Program-made: the position numbers and the translations under genes
From: Rhizobium croatiense
GTDB lineage: Bacteria > Pseudomonadota > Alphaproteobacteria > Rhizobiales > Rhizobiaceae
DNA length: 38,216 bases
NCBI RefSeq assembly: GCF_019793465.1
Contig: NZ_JAILYJ010000028.1
Coordinates: forward strand, 1 to 38,216
Direction: 5' to 3'
Part shown: positions 33,277 through 38,216 of the stretch, in pieces
How positions within the stretch are numbered: the stretch's first letter is position 1
Layout of the letters: every line of letters begins with the position of its first letter
Notes under the pieces: model-generated
Seen by the model: only the letters and a program-made list of their open reading frames with translations
The model's database searches: none
Told to the model about the DNA's origin: nothing

Positions 33277-33712
33277 ACTTTCTTTCACCCCGATTTGATG
33301 CCCGCGGATGGCATAACCAACCTAAGGTGGGGTGAGGCCGGAGGCGAGCCGCCTGGCCTGAACCCACCCAGATTTCTCCATCGCGTCGATCAGCCGTTCC
33401 CGCTCGGTCAGACGCGCACCGATTGCGAGCCAGGCAGGATCGTTCGGATCACAGGCTTTGGAGGAGGCTTCGCCGAGGCAGGCGCCGGCGCGCCCGGCGG
33501 CCGCAAACGGGGATCCAGTCGACATTGGGCTCTTTCTGGCGAACTCGTCAATCGCATTGTTGCCGAATGGACCGTTAGCTCCCTTCCACACAAGCGCAGA
33601 GGGGCACTGGCTGTTCTTGCAGGCAAAATCCAACGGAGCAATGGTCCTTGATTGCGCGAGAGTTGCTGTCCTACGCACGCGGTTTCAAGTTCACAGACGT
33701 TCCCTGGGAAGC
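33277..33712 (-). pseudogene. nifA: 3' part of nifA (nitrogen-fixation activator)
   Basis: Minus-strand pieces follow the end of rhizobial NifA: PGNV.ELE, RVRRTATLAQSRTIAP, then the Cys-containing interdomain linker DFACKNSQCPSALVWKGANG. After PFGNNAIDEFARKSPMS the C-terminal DNA-binding domain reads RLTERERLIDAMEKSGWVQA and GLTPP-stop-VGYAIRGHQI. An in-frame stop breaks the helix-turn-helix and a frameshift breaks the ELE junction. The AAA+ and GAF domains upstream are missing. It directly precedes nifB and its promoter, so this is a cut-out piece of a standard nifA-nifB locus. Confidence 0.8.
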
Positions 33713-33809
33713 GGCATTGCGAGGCCAGGTCAAGCGCCGACGGCGCGAATGTCCGTTCGCAGATGCACCGAACGCCACTTTCAACTCAAGACTAGACTTG
33801 CGACGAGCC

Positions 33810-34143
33810 ATGGACCAAGAGAAAATGGTCGAATTGCATGATCGCGAAACGATCCGCGACTGTCTCTATCGGTATTGCCGCGGGATAGACAGGCGGACGA
33901 GGCGGCGCTGCGCAGCTCCTTCTGGGTCGATGCGCAGGACAATCATGGAGCGGATACGGGCTCCGCCGAGGCTTCATTGAGTTCGCGCTTGGTGTCTTCA
34001 AGACCGAACCGCCCAACATCCACCAGATCACGAAAGTTCTGATTGAGTTTATCAGCCCGACTGAAGCAACTGTCGAGAGCTACTTCACAGTGCAGCATGA
34101 GGCGGGCCGTCGCAGACAGTCGCAGCAAGATTGCAGTCTCTAA
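33810..34143 (+). pseudogene. SnoaL/NTF2-like protein remnant
   Basis: From the ATG at 33810, MDQEKMVELHDRETIRDCLY RYCRGIDR-type sequence opens a typical SnoaL-like (NTF2 superfamily) protein. After a frameshift near 33897 it continues as DEAALRSSFWVDAQDNHGAD, then EFALGVFKTEPPNIHQITKV and LIEFISPTEATVESYFTVQH. Families of this type read AIRDCLYRYCRGIDRxDExLLRSxYWxDAxDxHG. The C-terminal third is missing. The parent gene's role is unknown. Confidence 0.6.
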
Positions 34144-34223
34144 TCTTCGCCTGCGTCCTCGTAATAGAGGGGCGTATCAACTCGGCCGGCGGCGCAAAAA
34201 GTCATCACGATGACGGCAAGCTT

Positions 34224-35111
34224 TTATTCGCGGTTCAAATTGAGGTGTTCGAAGTACCAAGAGGGGTCATCATCGGATGAATCTGTCTCGACACTGGCTT
34301 CACTCGAATGCCCCTCGACACCTGCTTCATCGTCGCTAAGATAGTCCACGGTTTTCGAGAGATAACTCCAAGGTTTGCCTGCGCGCTGCCATCCACCCTT
34401 GCTATTCTTTGTCCACTTGTCCGGATGTTGCGTAGGGTCGAGCACCCAGCGATTTTGACCCACGTCAACGAAACCCATCTGCTCTAGACGGGCTCCCATC
34501 TCTGGCGAAGCGGGACGTGACATGATTAACGGCTGTTCGCCGTCGAGTTGAAGTTGATGTTCGAGCAGAATATCGCCTGCGTTCTCGACAAGCGGATGAG
34601 TAACGCGAAGGTCTACAATCGAAGTGATTCTTTTCCGACCGGGAAAAAGTTCCCGCCACGGCTCGTTCTCGATGCTAAATCCATCCTCTGTTCTTAAAAG
34701 CCCAACGCTTCGTTCTCCCAGATCATAGCTGAAATATCGCGCGCTGGGCGTATCATTGTCGGTGCCGCCGTAGAGTCGAGCGATGGTAGCCGTACGCAGG
34801 GCTTTAGAGGACACGAAGGGCGAGTACTCTTGTGGATTGACGGAAATGTGCTTGATATCATCACCGTAAAATTCCCTCACTTTTCTGGCAAATGTCGATC
34901 TGTCGAGCACCTTAATTGGAGGTTCGGAAGAGAGCGAGTATGGCCGCGTTGGCGACGAAGGCGAACGAGCATGGGGATCTGACGTTGATCGGGACGGCAT
35001 GCCCGTAAGTGTTTGTGCCCCGGTCATATTCTCGATCCACCCCGCCATGGCCCGGGTGCGATCATCTTCCTCGGAAATGTTGTAGCGCAGCGATCGTTCT
35101 GTGTTATCCAT
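34224..35111 (-). CDS. Probable type III effector, NopP-like
   Basis: The ATG at 35111 has AGGAGAG at good spacing. The 295-residue product begins with a polar Ser/Pro-rich segment containing AGWIENMTGA (residues 23-32) and TGMPSRSTSDPHARSPSSPT, typical of rhizobial type III effectors. The middle and C-terminal part (RKRITSIVDLRVTHPLVENA, and ASPEMGARLEQMGFVDVGQN) resembles a GNAT-type acetyltransferase core, as noted for NopP-type proteins. The C-terminus is acidic with Ser/Asp clusters. A tts-box-like element lies about 100-130 bp upstream, supporting TtsI control and secretion. I favour NopP or a relative, but I am not certain of the exact family. Confidence 0.65.
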   Translation of the reverse strand: MDNTERSLRYNISEEDDRTRAMAGWIENMTGAQTLTGMPSRSTSDPHARSPSSPTRPYSLSSEPPIKVLDRSTFARKVREFYGDDIKHISVNPQEYSPFVSSKALRTATIARLYGGTDNDTPSARYFSYDLGERSVGLLRTEDGFSIENEPWRELFPGRKRITSIVDLRVTHPLVENAGDILLEHQLQLDGEQPLIMSRPASPEMGARLEQMGFVDVGQNRWVLDPTQHPDKWTKNSKGGWQRAGKPWSYLSKTVDYLSDDEAGVEGHSSEASVETDSSDDDPSWYFEHLNLNRE

Positions 35112-35211
35112 GGCGGTCTCTCCTGAGAGTGAAAGGTGTGATGAAGCGCATCCTTTTCAGTCGCTTCACATGTGGGAACGGTGCGCTCACATGTCCGGCC
35201 TATAAAGCGGA

Positions 35212-35242
35212 TACGTGACTGCTAAGCTTCGATGAAGCGGGG
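35212..35242 (-). promoter_or_regulatory. Candidate tts box of the NopP-like gene
   Basis: Read on the minus strand: CGCTTCATCGAAGCTTAGCA followed by GTCACGTA. It resembles the tts-box core GTCAGCTTxTCGAAAGCT with one base missing in the A run. It lies about 100-130 bp upstream of the ATG at 35111, the usual place for a TtsI-binding site. Confidence 0.5.
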
Positions 35243-35279
35243 GGTACGCGTTGCATGCGCGGCTCCTGGTCTCGCCTAG

Positions 35280-35743
35280 AGGGGACTAAACTTCCGCGAA
35301 CTGGGCGGAAAGACGACCTGCGGGGCCCATATAGCCCGATGCGATCACTGGTTCTGCCAGCGTCGTCCGGACCCGCTCGGGAAGCTGCTCACAGCCGGTT
35401 GTCGTCCGCGAGCTTCTGGAGCTCTGGCGGAACAGTGCCGGCGGCTTGGCCAGCCGCAGTGATTGTAGTTGCATTAACATCGCCAGCGTCCATCCACGTT
35501 ATAGTTCGTCTTACCGCCTCCAGCCGCTCCTCGTCTCCTCCTGATCCCTTTCCTCAGCCCAAGCCTCGAGGATTCGTGAAAGCGTGGTCCCTTCGCCAAA
35601 CCATCGTGGAAGTCCGTCGGAGGTGTCTGCGCCGCGGCAGGGCTAAGATTAGCTTGAATGTTAGAGGTGTCCTCGGAGGATTTACCGCCCCGCGGGCCTG
35701 TTCTGTGTTCACCGTTGTTGGTCTCCAATTGCAGATTACGCAT
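35280..35743 (-). pseudogene. Second nopM-type LRR effector gene, broken
   Basis: The minus strand begins MRNLQLETNNGEHRTGPRGG with a polar secretion-type N-terminus. Different frames then give RILEAWAEERDQEETRSGW and WMDAGDVNATTITAAGQAAG with TVPPELQKLADDN. These correspond to the pre-LRR helix (compare LKEILLAWAEDGQQEQ in the gene at 2147-3118) and to the first repeat of NopM-type proteins (WMDAGxVNATLDLxxLGLTALPPELQxL). At least two frameshifts interrupt it and only the start of the LRR remains. A good tts-box candidate lies 40-70 bp upstream. Confidence 0.6.
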
Positions 35744-35783
35744 ATGCTAGTGCAACCGGACTGGCCGCCATCATGCAAAACCG

Positions 35784-35813
35784 ATATTCCAAAATGCTTT
35801 GGAAAAGCGGATC
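35784..35813 (-). promoter_or_regulatory. tts box of the broken nopM-type gene
   Basis: Read on the minus strand: GATCCGCTTTTCCAAAGCAT then TTTGGAATAT. It matches the tts-box core GTCAGCTTxTCGAAAGCT at nearly all fixed positions without gaps and is followed by an A/T-rich tail. It lies 40-70 bp upstream of the start at 35743. Confidence 0.6.
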
Positions 35814-35849
35814 CACGGAGTCCCCTTAGGTGGTGAAGGTTCTGAGGAG

Positions 35850-36048
35850 TAGGTGGGCATCAGTGGTTTTTCGGCAGGGTCTGGTTGTTCAAGCACAGCC
35901 CGATAGAAGGCCACTGATGACCAATGAGATGATGGACCTCCGCTCGGGAATACGTCATGCCAAGCTGATAGCTGCTTGGCGGCGCAAGTCCCATCCGGCC
36001 AAAGTCACAGCGGCGAAGCCGGGGCGAGTCTTGCGGGCGTCGCGGTAA
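35850..36048 (+). mobile_element. Possible 5' scrap of an IS256-type element
   Basis: A start at 35917 gives MTNEMMDLRS, which resembles the opening of rhizobial IS256-family transposases (MTNEMMDLRxLVEK). The rest of the 43-residue frame is unrelated and Lys/Arg-rich. The bases before it (TTGTTCAAGCACAGCCCGAT) have the look of an element end. The match is very short. Confidence 0.35.
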
Positions 36049-36510
36049 CGGGGGGGGCTGAAGTGTAGACAGATACGGGTGCGGGAATGAGCCTCAAAAG
36101 TTGAATGATCACGGAAGGCCGAGTGGGTTCTGTAGAGCGACAATCTGGCTGAGTCTCACCTTGTTTGTCGCCGCGCACTGAGGCGGCGAAATCAGAAAGG
36201 CCGGCGGAAAGATTGGTTGGAATCGGAATGCTGACGGCACCCTTCACGCTGCATGTTCCACACATCACCCGAAACTGCTTAAATGAAGGCCAATTTTAGC
36301 GGGCTCCGCATGGCAAGCGGCAAGCTGGCGAGCCTCTCAAGCCATGTGCCGGCCTGATGGTCGAGTGCAGACGATTGTCGGCAAGCCGTCGCATATAGCG
36401 TTCGGCCATGCCTTGAGGGCATGATTGGATCTGGCTTTAGCATGCCGGGCGGCGGTCGGCAGGCATTAGGATCGAGGTTCCAAATTTGAATTTCCGGAGG
36501 ACCCGCATCG
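36049..36510. other. Upstream region of the NopD-like gene
   Basis: No gene is supportable here. A gapped tts-like stretch is visible at about 36327-36358 (GCGAGCCTCTCAAGCC, then CCGGCCTGA), roughly 150 bp before the start. It is weak and listed only as a candidate. Confidence 0.35.
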
Positions 36511-38216
36511 ATGTACCCAAGACGGAACCAGCCGCGCGATGACGATTCTCGCGAAGTAAGTGGGTGGATCGAAGACGTGACCGGAGCTTTCGATACGGAC
36601 GCCTGGATCCAGGACTACTATTCACAGAGACGAGACATGGAACAGGATCCGAGCGACTTGCGCCTCGGTTCGCACGACAGTGACGCCGGCGACCGTGTGC
36701 CGCGTCGCAGATCCGTGGGCGGTTCGATGCGAGTGACGCCGCAGTCGCTGGCGCCGGAGAACTCGTTGAGCGGCGCCCGCCACAGCATAGACGTCTCTCG
36801 GGCGGGCTCCAGCAGCTTGCGATTCGGCGGCTCGGGGAGCAAGACATCGAGCAATATGGCGGACGCGGGAGAAGTCGCCGCGGCGCCGCAGGGCAGAAGC
36901 CGCGGATTTAAGTCGCGCATGGTGTCAGGGTTCAAGAAGGCGTTCGGATTGAGCAGCGGCAAGACGTCGTCGCGGGGTTCGGGGCAGCAAGACGTCGATG
37001 CCGCAACCGAGACTCACGTGGTCTCAACCAAGGTTCGCGTCGATTACGCCAAGCGTGGTCGCCCCGCCGACCGGGACATGCATCCCGATGACGAGTCCCG
37101 CATCAACCAGTTCGCGGAAGCAGTCCGAAACTACGAAATTCTACCCGACGGTAGCATCGGCCGAGGGGACGGAAGGGTTCCCGAGCGTACCGTCGAGAAC
37201 AATTTGGGGATTCTTAAGAGGTTCGCTCGTTGGCTCAGAGCAGAGAACAGAGATTCGATGGCTTCTCGGTTTTTAAACGATCCAGATTCACTAGCCGTTG
37301 ATATCGCGGCTTATTGGGCAAGCGGTGGGGATGGTCAGGGCCGTCTTCAGTCAGCACTGTCTCATTTCAGGAGGCTCGCGCCTGAGGGGCAAGAACTCCA
37401 AGCCGTTGGACCTGGGCCGCGCCTGATGGGACGCCAGATACATGATCCTTATCCCGACGACGCCCGCGTCATTGATAGCTTGGCCAAGGAAGAGGTCCCG
37501 AATTCTCGGAAAAATGCCAGTGGGCAACGAAAGTTTAGCGCTTGGCTCAAAAGGGAGGGCAGGGAGAGCATAGTCAGCCGACTCACCGGTACTGATGAGC
37601 AGCGACGGTCGTTGCAGGAGGATTTTAGGGCCTTTACCAAGGATGAAGGAAAAAAAGTGGTCGTGGGTTTCGATCGGCTGCGGCAGTATCTAGGCGCCGA
37701 GTCGCAGTTGAAACAGCATGATCCTTATCCCGACGACGCCCTCATGATTGATAGCTTCGCCAACGAAGAGCTGAGCAAGCTCGGATCGGGCTCGACTTCC
37801 AAGAGGAATGTTGTCTGGACTATAGCCAGCAATCAACGAAAGTTTAGTAATTGGCTGCAAACCAGGGGTAGGGAGAGCATAGCGAGCCGGCTCAACGGCA
37901 GCGAGATGCAGCAAAGGTCCTTGAAAAAAGATTACCAAGACTTCACCGAAGCCATGGGAAAAAACCTCACCATGTCTTTCAAGCGGCTTCGGCAGTACCA
38001 GCAAGTCGTTGAGGCGAACGCAGCGTCGGGGTTGTCCCCTGAGCAGGCAAGTGGCCGGGAACCGGCCGGTCTGGACGGCCGTTCGGATTCACGTGCCGAG
38101 TTCAGATCAACTTCGCCGCTGCAGCAGGTTGATCCATCGATCGAAGGCCGCAGCGGATTGTCGCTCGACCATACCGAATGGTTGGGCGACCAGCATATCC
38201 AGACGGATTATGAGCT
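36511..38216 (+). CDS. Type III effector of the NopD/Bel2-5 (XopD-like SUMO protease) class, partial
   Basis: The ATG at 36511 has GGAGG ten bases upstream, and the frame stays open for 568 codons to the window end. The N-terminus (MYPRRNQPRDDDSREVSGWI EDVTGA) is polar and effector-like, followed by a Ser/Gly/Arg-rich region to about residue 185. Three related helical units follow at about 191-300, 311-402 and 403-495. The last two both open with HDPYPDDA and contain QRKFS.WL..(E/R)GRESI.SRL and RLRQY. The last visible residues, DHTEWLGDQHIQTDYEL, are the typical entry to the C-terminal ULP1-like cysteine protease domain of XopD, NopD and Bel2-5. The catalytic His-Asp-Cys lies beyond the window. 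Such effectors enter the plant nucleus and remove SUMO from host proteins. Confidence 0.85.
   Translation, partial: MYPRRNQPRDDDSREVSGWIEDVTGAFDTDAWIQDYYSQRRDMEQDPSDLRLGSHDSDAGDRVPRRRSVGGSMRVTPQSLAPENSLSGARHSIDVSRAGSSSLRFGGSGSKTSSNMADAGEVAAAPQGRSRGFKSRMVSGFKKAFGLSSGKTSSRGSGQQDVDAATETHVVSTKVRVDYAKRGRPADRDMHPDDESRINQFAEAVRNYEILPDGSIGRGDGRVPERTVENNLGILKRFARWLRAENRDSMASRFLNDPDSLAVDIAAYWASGGDGQGRLQSALSHFRRLAPEGQELQAVGPGPRLMGRQIHDPYPDDARVIDSLAKEEVPNSRKNASGQRKFSAWLKREGRESIVSRLTGTDEQRRSLQEDFRAFTKDEGKKVVVGFDRLRQYLGAESQLKQHDPYPDDALMIDSFANEELSKLGSGSTSKRNVVWTIASNQRKFSNWLQTRGRESIASRLNGSEMQQRSLKKDYQDFTEAMGKNLTMSFKRLRQYQQVVEANAASGLSPEQASGREPAGLDGRSDSRAEFRSTSPLQQVDPSIEGRSGLSLDHTEWLGDQHIQTDYE
37441..37992 (+). 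repeat. Tandem duplicated 276-bp coding unit in the NopD-like gene
   Basis: The identical start CATGATCCTTATCCCGACGA occurs at 37441 and again at 37717, 276 bp (92 codons) later. The units remain similar through CAACGAAAGTTTAG and GGGAGAGCATAG to CGGCAGTA. A more distant third copy at 37081 begins CATCCCGATGACGAG. The unit resembles the SAM-like N-terminal domain of tyrosine recombinases in helix layout, which is an impression only. Confidence 0.8.

Noticed and set aside
35255..35836. A 193-codon plus-strand frame between the two effector genes
   Set aside because: It is antisense to the broken nopM-type gene and its tts box, is Ser/Pro/Arg-rich and lacks a ribosome site.

Overview
The window looks like a stretch of a rhizobial symbiosis island, most likely Bradyrhizobium or a close relative. 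The basis is recognisable content: a 47-bp nod box, scraps of nodA and nolO, the 3' end of nifA beside the 5' part of nifB with a sigma-54/NifA promoter, several type III effector genes of the rhizobial Nop classes with tts-box-like promoters, and many decayed insertion sequences. The genus is an inference.

Layout. 1-3.8 kb: the end of a phasin-like gene, two small unknown genes, a leucine-rich-repeat effector of NopM/IpaH type that has lost its E3-ligase domain, and an IstB relic. 3.8-13.8 kb (minus strand): the sheath/baseplate half of a type VI secretion system (T6SS), in transcription order tssA, tssB, tssC, hcp, tssE, tssF, tssG, a clpV stub and vgrG. 13.8-20.1 kb: an insertion-like block with an IS3-type relic, a 904-residue protein built from eleven 62-residue repeats, and an IS1595-type relic. 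20.1-29.6 kb (plus strand): the second half of the T6SS (tssK, an FHA gene, tssL, tssM) and a 538-residue unknown protein. 29.6-34.2 kb: a graveyard of symbiosis genes (SIR2-like, nod box/nodA, nolO, nifB, nifA, SnoaL-like) around one apparently intact LysR regulator. 34.2-38.2 kb: a NopP-like effector, a second broken nopM-type gene, and the first 568 codons of a NopD/Bel2-5-type SUMO-protease effector that runs off the window.

How the parts relate. The two T6SS arms point away from each other and together encode sheath, tube, baseplate, spike and membrane complex. However, clpV is reduced to a stub, tssG has acquired a chimeric tail, and the FHA gene carries two compensating frameshifts, so the system may be decaying. 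The effector genes at both ends would answer to TtsI (type III) and share an N-terminal W-[IV]-E-x-x-T-G motif. The most novel object is the repeat protein at 15.5-18.2 kb: its repeats are nearly identical except at a few positions, a design reminiscent of modular recognition proteins such as TAL effectors, though no homology to them is claimed.
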